A stretch of 38,279 bases of DNA from Phycisphaerales bacterium (GCA_018645065.1 JABGPF010000015.1:1-38279); one strand, 5' to 3'; counted from the stretch's first letter, positions 7,780 through 16,863 are shown. The notes: generated by a model not told the origin, from the letters alone. Numbers and translations: made by a program.

Positions 7780-8394
7780 ATGCAACACCCAATAAAACGA
7801 GCGACAGTTCTTCTGCTCCTTTTGAGCGGTTCGGCTGCACTTATACTCGGCTCGGTCGACTCACCGCAACCTGGAGACGTCAGCCGGATAATCCCCACAA
7901 ACGGCGCCAAACCGCTAATCGCATTCGCCAGCGCCAAACAAATCGAACCGCAAGCACCAGTAATCGTCGCAGAACCAGTTGTACTCGAACCTATCCCGCT
8001 GGCGGCGCCTATCCCGCTGCCTCCCCCGCTGGTGAGAAAAAACTATCGACGCAAGCCGCCTACAAGATCGACCAGACCGGCTACCAGAACGATGAGAATG
8101 CTCGTAACTGCCTACTGCCCTTGCAGTAAATGCTGCGGAAAATTCAGCGATAACATAACAGCCAACGGAAAAAGCGTTTACGCGAACAATTCAATGTTCG
8201 TAGCCGCAGACACACGCCTCCTGAAATTCGGGACAATGCTCTCAATACCGGGTTATAAGGGCGGACGCAACGTTCCGGTATGGGATCGAGGCGGAAAAAT
8301 ACGCGGACATCACCTCGACGTATTCTTCCTGTCACACAAACAGGCACAGAAATGGGGCAAACAATACCTGAACGTAAAAGTCAGGGTAAAATAG
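7780..8394 (+). CDS. Exported 3D-domain protein (MltA/Rpf-like double-psi beta-barrel)
   Basis: 204 residues: an N-terminal signal or anchor (residues ~7-25, RATVLLLLLSGSAALILGS), a Pro-rich linker (~55-100, EPIPLAAPIPLPPPL) and a C-terminal 3D domain (~107-204). The domain is recognised by MLVTAYCPC, then VAADTRLLKFGTMLSIPGY, VPVWDRGG and HHLDVFFLSHKQA. Asp144, Asp169 and Asp180 are the three acidic residues that give the domain its name and that in MltA-type lytic transglycosylases and Rpf/YabE relatives line the active site. A role in peptidoglycan cleavage or wall binding is therefore likely. Four cysteines (CPCSKCC) precede the barrel, a common feature of stand-alone 3D proteins. The ribosome site AAGGAAATAACC precedes the ATG. 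Confidence 0.85.
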   Translation: MQHPIKRATVLLLLLSGSAALILGSVDSPQPGDVSRIIPTNGAKPLIAFASAKQIEPQAPVIVAEPVVLEPIPLAAPIPLPPPLVRKNYRRKPPTRSTRPATRTMRMLVTAYCPCSKCCGKFSDNITANGKSVYANNSMFVAADTRLLKFGTMLSIPGYKGGRNVPVWDRGGKIRGHHLDVFFLSHKQAQKWGKQYLNVKVRVK

Positions 8395-8435
8395 CTTGCG
8401 AATTGCCAATAAACGCTCAGATCTGAGCAGATAAA

Positions 8436-8675
8436 TTAGTGTGCGTGCGGGCAGCATCCGCCCGAACCGCATGCCGAACCGCCCGAAACCGCCGCCGCTT
8501 GACACTGAGACATCGCACTGCACGGAGCAGGCGCGCCGTGGGCGGAGAAAGTCGAAAACTGTCGCTCCAACTTCACCGAACCGCACTGTTCGCACTTCGG
8601 TTTGGCTTTGCTCGACGCGACAAGTTTCTCAAATGCATGTCCGCACTGGCTGCATACGTATTCGTAAATGGGCAT
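8436..8675 (-). CDS. FmdB-family zinc-ribbon protein with Cys/His-rich tail
   Basis: The 176-aa track ORF is over-extended. The conserved start is MPIYEYVCSQCGHAFEKLV at 8675, giving 79 residues. Two CXXC knuckles, Cys8/Cys11 and Cys28/Cys31, form the zinc ribbon of the FmdB regulatory-protein family (PIYEY..C..C). The C-terminal tail (ACGSGGCCPHAH) is rich in Gly, Cys and His and may bind metal. The name comes from a proposed regulator of formamide and acetamide use; the general function is unknown. A promoter lies about 80 bp upstream. Confidence 0.85.
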   Translation of the reverse strand: MPIYEYVCSQCGHAFEKLVASSKAKPKCEQCGSVKLERQFSTFSAHGAPAPCSAMSQCQAAAVSGGSACGSGGCCPHAH

Positions 8676-8753
8676 AAGGGGTGTAACCTCGGTTAATCTT
8701 TTGTGGTTTTTGCATTTTTCGCATCCACTTGCAAACGCGGATGCATCGTCTGC

Positions 8754-8782
8754 ATTATACGACATCGCTGACAATTCGACAA
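8754..8782 (-). promoter_or_regulatory. Promoter of the FmdB-family gene
   Basis: The minus strand reads TTGTCG (8777-8782), 17 bp, TATAAT (8754-8759). The perfect -10 and optimal spacing support the short MPIYEYV start over the long ORF, most of whose upstream region would precede the transcript. Confidence 0.6.
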
Positions 8783-8959
8783 TCGAATCTGTACCACCGC
8801 CAAACCGCCTCGAATATTCACAAATAATTTTCTCGAAAACACGCCAAACCACGCCACAAAAACAGCCTCCCGCAGCTCGCGGTAAAACTCGCAAAAAAAA
8901 TAACTTAAACACGACCCGAACCATCGGTAACACAGTATGAGCAGCAACAGGCCCAAAAT

Positions 8960-9151
8960 TTAGCATAAGACTCTTGGCAAGGGTATCTCGGGAGGTCTAT
9001 AATGGTGCAACTGGCGAGCCGTGGCGTCTGTGCGATGCCTTGGGATTAGGACCGCCGGAGGGATCGGCTTTTCTTTCAGGGTGACGTTCAGGTCGCGGTG
9101 GATCAATTCGCCAAAAATACTCAGTTTCAGTTGCAGACGGCAGGTGTTCAT
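8960..9151 (-). CDS. Possible small hypothetical protein (63 aa)
   Basis: The minus-strand frame MNTCRLQLKLSIFGELIHRDLNVTLKEKPIPPAVL has CTG/GTC/CCG-rich codons in its first half that look like real coding sequence in this genome. The second half (HRTDATARQLHHYRPPEIP) is less convincing. The only ribosome-site-like sequence, GGAGGGGG, is about 20 nt from the ATG. I recognise no family. It overlaps a strong plus-strand promoter, so it may be a shadow of a non-coding region. Confidence 0.25.
   Translation of the reverse strand: MNTCRLQLKLSIFGELIHRDLNVTLKEKPIPPAVLIPRHRTDATARQLHHYRPPEIPLPRVLC
8974..9003 (+). promoter_or_regulatory. Strong promoter upstream of the HicB-like gene
   Basis: TTGGCA (8974-8979), 18 bp, TATAAT (8998-9003). 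The predicted start near 9010 would give a 200-nt leader before the HicB-like gene, or drive a short RNA. A weak stem-loop followed by TTTTCTTT (around 9053-9080) could end such an RNA. Confidence 0.5.
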
Positions 9152-9217
9152 GCTTGGTAGTGTGAAAGTCCCCCTCCGATTTTAACCTGATGTTAGATCT
9201 GAACACGAGGTAGAGAA

Positions 9218-9415
9218 ATGAAATTATGCGTTCGAATAGCTCCGAATGACACTGGCGGTTACACCGCACAGTGCCCTTCGCTCCCGGGTTGCACGGTTCG
9301 CGGTGCTACGAAGGACGAAGCGTGCGATCGTCTGGATGAAGCCATAAGAGGCTATATCGCGGCGGTCAACAATTTTGTCCCCGAACACCTGGATCACGAA
9401 GTAGTCGAAATCTAG
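9218..9415 (+). CDS. Orphan HicB-like antitoxin-fold protein
   Basis: This 65-residue protein (MKLCVRIAPNDTGGYTAQCPSLPGCTVRGATKDEACDRLDEAIRGYI) has the HicB pattern: a beta strand, then GGYTAQCPSLPGC, then a T.DEA...L.EAI helix. HicB is normally the antitoxin of the mRNA interferase HicA and has a degenerate RNase H fold. There is no C-terminal DNA-binding helix-turn-helix or ribbon-helix-helix, so this is the short form. I find no HicA-like double-stranded RNA-binding ORF on either side, so it is an orphan. The ribosome site GAGGTAGAGAA precedes the ATG closely. Confidence 0.75.
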   Translation: MKLCVRIAPNDTGGYTAQCPSLPGCTVRGATKDEACDRLDEAIRGYIAAVNNFVPEHLDHEVVEI

Positions 9416-9481
9416 CAGGGTATCAACACTCTAACCGTTTTGGGGCGACGCTGTTGCAATTGGGGTTCGAGATGCTCAAGT

Positions 9482-9991
9482 TTAATCGACGTCTTTTCGC
9501 GTATCATATTGCTCGAAACCACGACTCAAATAATTATTCAAAGCCGCCGGGTGATCGTCGCTGCATGTGTGCACCCACACTCGATTAACATTCTCGAACA
9601 ACCAGGCCTTTTCTATGGCGCAGCTGAGCATCGCCCCGCCGAATCCGCAATTAATGAATTCTTCCAGGAGCCCGAAGTAGATAAGTTCAACATCGCCAGG
9701 CGCCTGGAATTCCAGTTCGAAATAACCGGCCCGCTTACCGTCAACGCTAACTACCCACGTTTGCAATTCCGCGCGATTGACATAATCGCCCCACTGCTGA
9801 TCGCTCCAGACCAGACGATCGGTCCAGTTCCATTTAGCGCCGACATCGCGATAAAAATCACGATTAACCTCAAACCCAGGCTCCGTAACCATCGAGATAT
9901 CCAGCCCCTCGGGCATCGGCTTGGCGCGCAGACTCCCCGCATCGAGCATTTGAAGGTAATATATTGTTGCGGGTTCTTTATCTGAAGTCAT
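9482..9991 (-). CDS. GNAT-family N-acetyltransferase
   Basis: 169 residues. The order of elements fits GNAT: W..DRLVWSDQQWGDYV in the N-terminal helices, TWVVSVDGKRAGYFELEF as strands 2-3, then VELIYFGLLEEFINCGFGGAMLSCAIEKAW as strand 4 with the acetyl-CoA loop (Q/RxxGxG/A-like NCGFGGA) and its helix, then VNRVWVHTCSDDHPAALNNYLSRGFEQY as motif B. The substrate cannot be predicted. It is cytosolic, with no signal. The plus-strand ORF at 9440 is its shadow. Confidence 0.8.
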   Translation of the reverse strand: MTSDKEPATIYYLQMLDAGSLRAKPMPEGLDISMVTEPGFEVNRDFYRDVGAKWNWTDRLVWSDQQWGDYVNRAELQTWVVSVDGKRAGYFELEFQAPGDVELIYFGLLEEFINCGFGGAMLSCAIEKAWLFENVNRVWVHTCSDDHPAALNNYLSRGFEQYDTRKDVD

Positions 9992-10128
9992 CGGATCAGG
10001 GTACCCCAGCTGACGAAAACTGTCAACATCCGACCATTCGACACCCAGGCTTGTCCGAGGCGCCCCAAAGTGATAAGCTGCTAATCTAAAACAGGTTCGG
10101 GAATGCGAATTTACAAAAGGGAAAAATC

Positions 10129-10563
10129 ATGGCCGACAATAACGATTGGACTCCGGCGATCGGGTGCAGGAAAGCTGCGATCCAAATAGCCGTTCGATTA
10201 CCACTTGCCCTAGCCGTCGCATGGGGCGGATTCTGGGTACTGCAAAAATTCGTCGGATGGACAGAAAGCGCAACTCAACAAGAGAACGCCAGCGTCGATG
10301 GAATAATTATTTTTCTAATCGCCATTGTCGCCGGCGCCCTGGCCGGACAGATACTCTCGCGAAAACTCTCAGAAGACACGGGGCTGTTCGGTACGCCCCT
10401 ACTAGCAGCCACTTGTATACCGTTCCTGGTGGGAATGTGGATATTCCAGCAGATCGTCGGGTCGAGCTACCCCGAATGGGTGCATGTCACATTCTGGTTA
10501 TTCTCAGAAACCGCAATCGCCGGGTCCGTAATGGCATGGTGGCAATTCGGTTTGGATTCATAA
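10129..10563 (+). CDS. Small integral membrane protein of unknown function
   Basis: 144 residues with about four hydrophobic helices: ~20-43 (IAVRLPLALAVAWGGFWVLQ), ~58-76 (IIIFLIAIVAGALAGQIL), ~89-110 (LLAATCIPFLVGMWIFQQIV) and ~118-139 (VTFWLFSETAIAGSVMAWW). There is no catalytic motif I recognise. An AAAAGGGAAAA ribosome site lies before the ATG. It stands alone, convergent with the PEP-CTERM gene. The overlapping frame at 10146 is a shadow. Confidence 0.6.
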   Translation: MADNNDWTPAIGCRKAAIQIAVRLPLALAVAWGGFWVLQKFVGWTESATQQENASVDGIIIFLIAIVAGALAGQILSRKLSEDTGLFGTPLLAATCIPFLVGMWIFQQIVGSSYPEWVHVTFWLFSETAIAGSVMAWWQFGLDS

Positions 10564-10629
10564 AACAATCACGCACCGCACACAACCGCAATCTTCACCC
10601 AGCCGAGAATGGTGAAATGGATTCGGATT

Positions 10630-10662
10630 AAAAAGACGGACGGCCCCGCAAAGAGCCGTCCG
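10630..10662 (-). terminator. Intrinsic terminator of the PEP-CTERM gene
   Basis: The minus strand has an 8-bp stem CGGACGGC/GCCGTCCG (10637-10644 with 10655-10662) followed by GTCTTTTTAA. It is 26 bp past the stop at 10689. Confidence 0.8.
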
Positions 10663-10688
10663 CCAATAACACTTAACAGAGGAAGTTT

Positions 10689-11540
10689 TTACTTCCTACG
10701 TCGACGTCTAATAATCGCAATACCGCCAAGAGCCAGCAGACTCATCGTCGCCGGTTCGGGGACGGCCGTCAAAACAGTAAATCCCGCCAGATCGCCTTGC
10801 GTACGGTAATCCAGCGAATAGTCCTGCCCAGCAGTCCCGTTTGTGATGACAGACCAGCTTGAGCTTGAATCATCCCAGTACCGGATGCCGCCGTCTGCAC
10901 TGAGATAAGACAAGAATGTTGATAGCGAAGATGAGGCATCCACACTGTCTCCCGATGTATCTTGGCATTTGAAAGCTAACATTCCACCGCTGGAGATGTT
11001 GATGAAATTATTATTGCCATCGTAAACTTCAATCCGTTCGACCGCGCTGGCCAGGCCGCCATTGGTAATAGTAAGCGTACAATTGCTACTATAGTTCAGC
11101 ACAAGTCCACCATCGTTTTTCCACGTCGATCCGCTACCGTCAATAGTGGCGGTTCCGACCGAACCGGCGCCGAAACCAAGGTACCCGTAGAAATCATTGA
11201 CCATACCGCCATTGGTGATATGTAGTGCGCCGATACCGTTCCAACCAGCCGCAAAAGTATTTTTTACTTTTAAGTTCGATCCAGCGCCATCGACCGTGAT
11301 AGTACCGTTCCCACCGCTGTTGTAACCGGCATAACCATAGTAACACGAAACAGTGTCACCACCAACGATAGTCAGGCTACCGGTGGAGTCCTCGCCGACA
11401 TAGGCATTATCACTATATAATGACCATGTGGTTGGGGCGCTGCCGGGCGTGACATCGCCACTAATGCCGGTTGTTGCCCCATTAGCTAACGAGGTGATTC
11501 CTAAAACAATAGCTACATAAAAAGTGGTGAATCTTTTCAT
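10689..11540 (-). CDS. PEP-CTERM anchored extracellular protein with beta-strand repeats
   Basis: A start at 11540 (MKRFTTFYVAIVLGITSLANGATT) has GGAG six bases upstream and yields 283 residues; the track start at 11606 adds 22 residues before the signal. The body carries 3-4 imperfect ~45-residue beta repeats (G.G.GTLTI..GG.V....Y.G...GS.GTATIDGSGSTW.N), known from autotransporter-like and planctomycete surface proteins. The C-terminus AVPEPATMSLLALGGIAIIRRRRRK is a textbook PEP-CTERM signal: a PEP motif, one membrane helix and an arginine cluster. It should be processed by an exosortase encoded elsewhere. A role in envelope or extracellular matrix is inferred. Confidence 0.85.
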   Translation of the reverse strand: MKRFTTFYVAIVLGITSLANGATTGISGDVTPGSAPTTWSLYSDNAYVGEDSTGSLTIVGGDTVSCYYGYAGYNSGGNGTITVDGAGSNLKVKNTFAAGWNGIGALHITNGGMVNDFYGYLGFGAGSVGTATIDGSGSTWKNDGGLVLNYSSNCTLTITNGGLASAVERIEVYDGNNNFINISSGGMLAFKCQDTSGDSVDASSSLSTFLSYLSADGGIRYWDDSSSSWSVITNGTAGQDYSLDYRTQGDLAGFTVLTAVPEPATMSLLALGGIAIIRRRRRK

Positions 11541-12015
11541 CTCAGGCTCCTTGATCTTAAAGACCGTTTTGTACATGCCGCTGCCAGCTAATGACCCCTC
11601 AGCCATTTATTTCCCTGCTGGCCGCGAACCATCCGAACACGCTATCACACAATCATGCTAGCGGACAAATAACTTCACATATCCTTCAATTGGCCCTTCC
11701 TGGTCGACCGCATCAGACAGACCACAGGCCTTTTTAGAAAACAAAAAATCTACGAAAAAAATACTTACTGCCTCATTTCGGATTCGACCGGCTCAGGCCG
11801 AACAGTTCCTCCGTTCCACTACGGAACGGCCTACGAACCAGTAAGGTACCATGAAATCCAGATATCACAAAGAGAAAACCAGAGTTTTATGTACATTTTT
11901 TGCTTATAATCACTGCAGCAAGCCGCACTAACCACGACGCGGACGCCCTATGAATGCCGACCAATGAACAAGGGTTTCTGCATTTGCTTCTATTTTCAAG
12001 TACGTAGACACGGCA
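11541..12015. other. Long intergenic region without a detectable gene
   Basis: No ORF, tRNA or known RNA is seen in this 475-bp gap. It contains a perfect hairpin CCGTTCC-ACTAC-GGAACGG at 11811-11829 preceded by a small CGG...CCG stem, an A-rich stretch at 11740-11765, and an isolated TATAAT near 11905 with no good -35. The PEP-CTERM promoter should lie near 11541-11650, but I cannot assign it confidently. Confidence 0.5.
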
Positions 12016-13440
12016 TCATTTCTTCTTTGGGCGTTTGCGGGTGAAGAATTTTGCTTTATGGGCGGTTGCTAATGCCTGGAGCTTTGCTGCTGTTTCGGGA
12101 TTTTCTTTGATTACATTTTTGGTTTCGTACGGATCGTTTTCCATGTCAAACAGAGACAACTTTATTTGCCGGCCTTCGTATCTTCCCGGCTTACCGTCTT
12201 TACCCGGTGTCTTCAAATGTCGATATCCGTGAGGCAGGTGGAGTTTCCATTTTCCGTCACCGGAAATCACGCCTTCAAAATTCCCGCCTGTGGAGAACGG
12301 GTAGTATTCGTGCTTGGCTTTGGCGCCAGGTTTGGCGGTGATTATGTCCCAGACGTTCTTACCGTCAACCTCGTTCTTGGGCAGCTTGGCGCCAGCGAGA
12401 TGCGCGAAAGTGGGCATCAGGTCGATCGTACAGAGCATTTTGTGCGATACGGCTCCGGCCTTGATTTTTCCGGGCAGTTTCATAACGCATGCGCTGCGGA
12501 TCCCACCGTCGAAGCCGGTGGCTTTGGCTTCACGGTACGGTGTGGCGCCGGCGTGGTCGCCGTACGAAACCCACGGCCCGTTGTCGGACGTGAAGATCAC
12601 CAGCGTGTCGTTCTCGATCCCGCAGTCTTTGATCGCCTTTGTGATCTGGCCGACCGACCAGTCGATCTCCATCATTACATCACCATACAGCCCGGCGCCG
12701 CTTTTGCCCTCGAACTTCTTGCTGCAGAAGATCGGAACGTGGGGCATCGAGTGCGGAACGTAGAGATAGAACGGTTTATCCTTGTGGCGTTTGATGAAGC
12801 TTACGGCGTGCTCGGCGTACCAGGTGGTCAGGTTCTTCTGGTGTTCAGCCGTCACGTCAGGAATTGTAATTTTCCCGTTATCCCAGAACTGCAGCGGCCA
12901 CTTGTCAAAGTGTCGCGTACCGGGATGGAATTTCCACATATCGTTCGAGTACATAAGCCCGCAAGACTCATCGAATCCGCGTGCCGGGGGGCGAGTCGCC
13001 GGCTGGTCGCCAACGTGCCACTTACCGAACACAGCGGTTTTATACCCGGCGGCTTTCAGCACCTCGCCGGTAGTGGCGTATTTCGGATCGAGCCCGCGAG
13101 CTCGCGGTCCGTGTGCGCCGAACATTCTGGTTCGTCCGGGATAGCATCCGGTGAGCAGTGCGGCCCGGGAGGCGCTGCAGATCGCCTGGGGCACATGGAA
13201 GTTATGGAAGCATGTGCCCTCGGCGGCGAGTTGCTTAACGTGCGGCGTGTCGTATTTGGGCTTTCCGAACGGCTTGAAGTCGGCCCAACCCGAATCGTCG
13301 AGGAAGATCACTACGATATTCGGCGGGCGTTTATCGGCAGCCCGAGCAACACCCGGCCAGACCATAGCGCCTGCAGCTCCTACGGCTGCGATTCGGAGGA
13401 AATCTCTGCGTGACTGCGTTGAATTCGATTTAACTACCAT
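12016..13440 (-). CDS. Tat-exported Cys-type sulfatase 1
   Basis: A 474-residue S1 sulfatase (alkaline phosphatase superfamily). The Tat signal SRRDFLRIAAVGAAGAMVWPGVARA is followed by the metal-binding LDDSGW (Asp48/49). The formylglycine site is Cys88 in ICSASRAALLTG, a CxAxR form of the more usual CxPxR. Further landmarks are FGKWHVGD (~138-145) and FTSDNGPW. It hydrolyses sulfate esters, probably on polysaccharides, in the periplasm after Cys-to-formylglycine conversion by an enzyme not encoded here. The C-terminus ends in a basic stretch (FFTRKRPKKK). It is divergent from the methyltransferase-PQQ gene at 13579. Confidence 0.9.
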   Translation of the reverse strand: MVVKSNSTQSRRDFLRIAAVGAAGAMVWPGVARAADKRPPNIVVIFLDDSGWADFKPFGKPKYDTPHVKQLAAEGTCFHNFHVPQAICSASRAALLTGCYPGRTRMFGAHGPRARGLDPKYATTGEVLKAAGYKTAVFGKWHVGDQPATRPPARGFDESCGLMYSNDMWKFHPGTRHFDKWPLQFWDNGKITIPDVTAEHQKNLTTWYAEHAVSFIKRHKDKPFYLYVPHSMPHVPIFCSKKFEGKSGAGLYGDVMMEIDWSVGQITKAIKDCGIENDTLVIFTSDNGPWVSYGDHAGATPYREAKATGFDGGIRSACVMKLPGKIKAGAVSHKMLCTIDLMPTFAHLAGAKLPKNEVDGKNVWDIITAKPGAKAKHEYYPFSTGGNFEGVISGDGKWKLHLPHGYRHLKTPGKDGKPGRYEGRQIKLSLFDMENDPYETKNVIKENPETAAKLQALATAHKAKFFTRKRPKKK

Positions 13441-13578
13441 TAGTGTTACCCTTTCATTCCGACCGAAAAGTATAAGCCCGAGTTCAAATCATATAGTCTA
13501 CCCTTGCCTTAACGCAATGACTGGCGGTATTGTTGCGTTTAGCAAATCGGAACTACACCTGATTCGGGAGCAATTGAC

Positions 13579-16500
13579 ATGAATGACATGAAAATCAAAT
13601 TGGCGTTGTTAGTGGTGCTGTGCCTGTCGTTGTCGCAGAAGGCCCAGGCTGAATCGGCTAGCGAGATCATCAAGTCGTCCGGCGTTACCGGCGGTCTGGT
13701 GGTTCATATCGGATGCGGTGACGGTAAGCTGACCGCCGGACTCGGCGCTGCTGAGGGATATATCGTCCAGGGCCTGGACAGTTCGCCTGCCAATGTGGAC
13801 AAGGCCCGAGCGCACTTCAGCGACAAGAAACTGGGCTCCAAAGTCACCGCCCGAACGTTCGACGGTAAAACGCTGCCCTACCGCGACAATATGGTGAACC
13901 TGATCATTGCTGACGTCGGCGCGGCGCCCGAGGCGGAGATCACCCGCGCCCTGGCGCCAAACGGCGTGGCGATCGTCGGTGGGAAGAAGCGAATCAAGCC
14001 CCGCCCATCGGAGATCGACGAGTGGACGCACTACCATCACGACCCGCAGGGCACGATGGTCGGCCTGGACAAGAAGGTCGCCCCGCTGCACGGGATTCAG
14101 TGGATGGGATCGCCGAAGTGGCTCCGCAATCATGATTTCATGACGGGCATGCACGCGATGGTCACCAGCAACGGACGGGTGTTTTATGTGATAGACGAGG
14201 GGCTGAGGAATCACATTCTGCTGCCGGCAAAATGGGTTCTGATAGCACGTGACGCGTTTAACGGTGCGGTGTTATGGCGTCGTGATCTGAAGGATTGGCA
14301 TCCGCAGAACTGGCCCCTGAAAAGCGGACCGGGCCAATTCCCCAGGCGGTTGGTGGCTGTTGGCGACCGCGTATACGTAACGTTCGGACAGACCGCAGAA
14401 CTCACCGCCATCGACGCGGTGACAGGCAAGACGATTCGCACCTACGAACAAACCAAATCCACCGAAGAGATCATCCTCGACGGCGAGACTCTCTTCCTGC
14501 TGGTGAACCCCAACAGGAAGAAAGTGGACTTCACGGTCAAATCCACCGGGTACGGTGAGATCAAACGGGCCTCGTCCGGTTGGGCCTGGACGCAGAGCGG
14601 CGAGCCGGAGAGCGTAATGGCGGTCAACGCCAAGTCGGGCAAGACGCTCTGGACCCATAAGAGCAAGGTCGCCCCGCTGTCGCTTGCGCTGGGCGGCGGG
14701 AAGGTGTTTTTCGCAAACGGAACCGGAATGGTCGCCCTGGACCGCAAAACGGGCAAACCGGCCTGGACGTCGACCGCACCGAGAATCAGCAAGGTAGGCA
14801 CCGGCGGATCAGTGCGAGTTGTTTACTCCGACGGCGTGCTGCTGGCGGCGGTGGGCACAAGGCTGACTGCGATGGGAGCCAAAGACGGTAAAATACTGTG
14901 GACCAACAGACTCCTGGCTTCGAGCCACCACTGCCCCAACGATCTGTTCGTAATCAACGGGCTGATCTGGTCGGCCCGCACGGGCGTGCCCCAGAAGCTC
15001 GGAACCCAAATATGGGCCCGCGACCTGCACACCGGGGAGCTTAAGAAGGATTTCAAGGCGACCAATGCCCCAGCGTTCCCAATGCACCCGCGATGCTACC
15101 CAAGCCGGGCCACCACGCAATATCTCATGACCAACGGAATGGGCACCGAGTTCTACAAAATCGGCGATACGAAAATGACGCTCCACCACGCCGTGCGGGG
15201 AAGCTGCATATACGGCGTGATGCCGGCCAACGGACTGCTCTACAAACCCCCGGACTCATGCGCATGCTACTACCAGTCGAAGCTCGAGTACTTCTGCGCA
15301 ATGTCGCCGGAGTCAGCGTTGAAAACCAAAACGCCCGAGGCCCAGCGACTCGAAAAGGGACCCGTATATAAGGATATCATCAACCGCAAGGCCAAGCCCG
15401 CCAATCTGACCGACTGGCCGATGTACAGGCGAGAAGCCTCACGCAGCGGGTCGACCCTGTCGCCAATGACAACCGACCTGAACGAAAAATGGAGCATCAA
15501 ACTAAGCGGAAAACTCCCCCAGCCGGTAGTCTCAGACGGCCTGGCGTTCGTTTCGTCAATCGAGCAGCAGACCCTCTACGCCATCAACACCGCCACGGGC
15601 AAAATCGCCTGGAAGTTCATCGCTGGTGGGAAGATCGACTCATCCCCCACCGTTTACAACAACACGGTCCTGTTCGGCTGCGGAGATGGGCGGGTTTACT
15701 GCCTGCGCGCCGAAGACGGAGCCGTCGCATGGCGATATCTAGTCGCCCCTGCCGACGTGCAGATGGTTTCGTATCAGCAGGTAGAATCGGTCTGGCCGGT
15801 GCATGGCGCCGTGCTTGTCGTGAAGGGCAAGCTTTACGCACTGGCTGGGCGGAACATGTTCTTCGACGGCGGAATACGCCTGGTGGTGCTCAACCCGAAA
15901 ACCGGCGAGATGATTTCCGAGAACATGATGGACAACATCGACCCCGAAACGGGCAAGGAATTCCACGAGACGATAATCGCCAAGTACATGCCCATCGCAA
16001 ACCCGGACATTTTCTCCAGCGATGGGCAGCGACTCTACATGCAGGAGCAGAACTTCGGGCTAGACGGTAAGCGTATTGGCGTCGGCCCGACCCTGCCGGG
16101 GAAAAAGGCTGCGGCGACACCGCCCGGTAAGCACCTGTTCTGCCAGACCGGCCTGCTCGATGATGCGTGGTTCCATCGCTCGTACTGGATATACGGCGAC
16201 GATTGCGGTGAGGGCTGGGGTGCGTACACCTCTACGCGAAGGCGTTCTCCCTGCGGGCGGATAATGTCGTTCGATGAGAATCGCATATACGGTTTCCGCT
16301 CCGACCCGCTGGGCAATATGCTGCACCCACGCACGAGCTACAAGCTGTTCGCTGCCGAAAAGGAACCTGCTCTTGTGCCCGCTCCGGCGCCGACGCCAAA
16401 AGCGAAACAAAAAGCCAAACCCAAAGCCAAGGGCAAGGACAAAAAAGTTCGCAAACCACGAGTCAGGCGCCCCCGCGGCGGCGGGATCAAGCATCACTGG

Positions 16501-16830
16501 CAGGTCGAAACGCCAGGTCTGCTGGTAAACGCAATGGTGCTGGGCAAAGAGAAACTGTTCATCGCAGGCCCTCCCGACCTGGCAGACGAAACAAAAATGC
16601 TCGGACACCTGCCAGGCGCCAACGACGACAACAACCGCCAACTAATCGCCCAAGCCGAAGCATGGAAAGGCAAGCGAGGCGGACTGCTGCGAGTGGTCTC
16701 ATGCAAGACCGGTGAAAAACTCGCCGAATGCAAACTGAAGAACATTCCGCTGTTCGACGGAATGTCAGCGGCCGATGGTAAACTCTTCATCGTCACGCTC
16801 GACGGCAATATAGTATGCATCGGAAAATAA
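13579..16830 (+). CDS. Secreted methyltransferase-like / PQQ-type beta-propeller fusion protein, copy 1
   Basis: 1083 residues with a Sec signal (KIKLALLVVLCLSLSQKAQA). Residues ~28-145 look like a class-I SAM methyltransferase fold: motif I VVHIGCGDGKLT (41-52), acidic Asp67 ending strand 2 (VQGLDSS), and NLIIADVGAAPEAEITRALAPNGVAIVGG. Residues ~165 onward are PQQ-enzyme/BamB-like repeats (e.g. DAVTGKTIRTYEQ, NAKSGKTLWTHKS, NTATGKIAWKFIAGGKIDSSP, AEDGAVAWRYL). A Lys/Pro-rich linker lies near 935-970. SAM is not normally available outside the cytoplasm, so methyl transfer is doubtful. GGAG eight bases upstream supports the start. It is probably cotranscribed with the sulfatase at 16864 (33-bp gap). 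Homologous over its length to the gene at 21184. Confidence 0.8.
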   Translation: MNDMKIKLALLVVLCLSLSQKAQAESASEIIKSSGVTGGLVVHIGCGDGKLTAGLGAAEGYIVQGLDSSPANVDKARAHFSDKKLGSKVTARTFDGKTLPYRDNMVNLIIADVGAAPEAEITRALAPNGVAIVGGKKRIKPRPSEIDEWTHYHHDPQGTMVGLDKKVAPLHGIQWMGSPKWLRNHDFMTGMHAMVTSNGRVFYVIDEGLRNHILLPAKWVLIARDAFNGAVLWRRDLKDWHPQNWPLKSGPGQFPRRLVAVGDRVYVTFGQTAELTAIDAVTGKTIRTYEQTKSTEEIILDGETLFLLVNPNRKKVDFTVKSTGYGEIKRASSGWAWTQSGEPESVMAVNAKSGKTLWTHKSKVAPLSLALGGGKVFFANGTGMVALDRKTGKPAWTSTAPRISKVGTGGSVRVVYSDGVLLAAVGTRLTAMGAKDGKILWTNRLLASSHHCPNDLFVINGLIWSARTGVPQKLGTQIWARDLHTGELKKDFKATNAPAFPMHPRCYPSRATTQYLMTNGMGTEFYKIGDTKMTLHHAVRGSCIYGVMPANGLLYKPPDSCACYYQSKLEYFCAMSPESALKTKTPEAQRLEKGPVYKDIINRKAKPANLTDWPMYRREASRSGSTLSPMTTDLNEKWSIKLSGKLPQPVVSDGLAFVSSIEQQTLYAINTATGKIAWKFIAGGKIDSSPTVYNNTVLFGCGDGRVYCLRAEDGAVAWRYLVAPADVQMVSYQQVESVWPVHGAVLVVKGKLYALAGRNMFFDGGIRLVVLNPKTGEMISENMMDNIDPETGKEFHETIIAKYMPIANPDIFSSDGQRLYMQEQNFGLDGKRIGVGPTLPGKKAAATPPGKHLFCQTGLLDDAWFHRSYWIYGDDCGEGWGAYTSTRRRSPCGRIMSFDENRIYGFRSDPLGNMLHPRTSYKLFAAEKEPALVPAPAPTPKAKQKAKPKAKGKDKKVRKPRVRRPRGGGIKHHWQVETPGLLVNAMVLGKEKLFIAGPPDLADETKMLGHLPGANDDNNRQLIAQAEAWKGKRGGLLRVVSCKTGEKLAECKLKNIPLFDGMSAADGKLFIVTLDGNIVCIGK

Positions 16831-16863
16831 ACCCCGCACACAAACACCCAAAGGACTGGACGC

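Noticed and set aside
9416-9481. HicA toxin partner next to the HicB-like gene
   Set aside because: No ORF with a HicA-like double-stranded RNA-binding fold or catalytic His occurs on either strand; the long plus frame at 9440 is opposite the GNAT gene.
12166-13413. 415-aa plus-strand ORF
   Set aside because: Lies entirely opposite sulfatase 1, which has unambiguous motifs.
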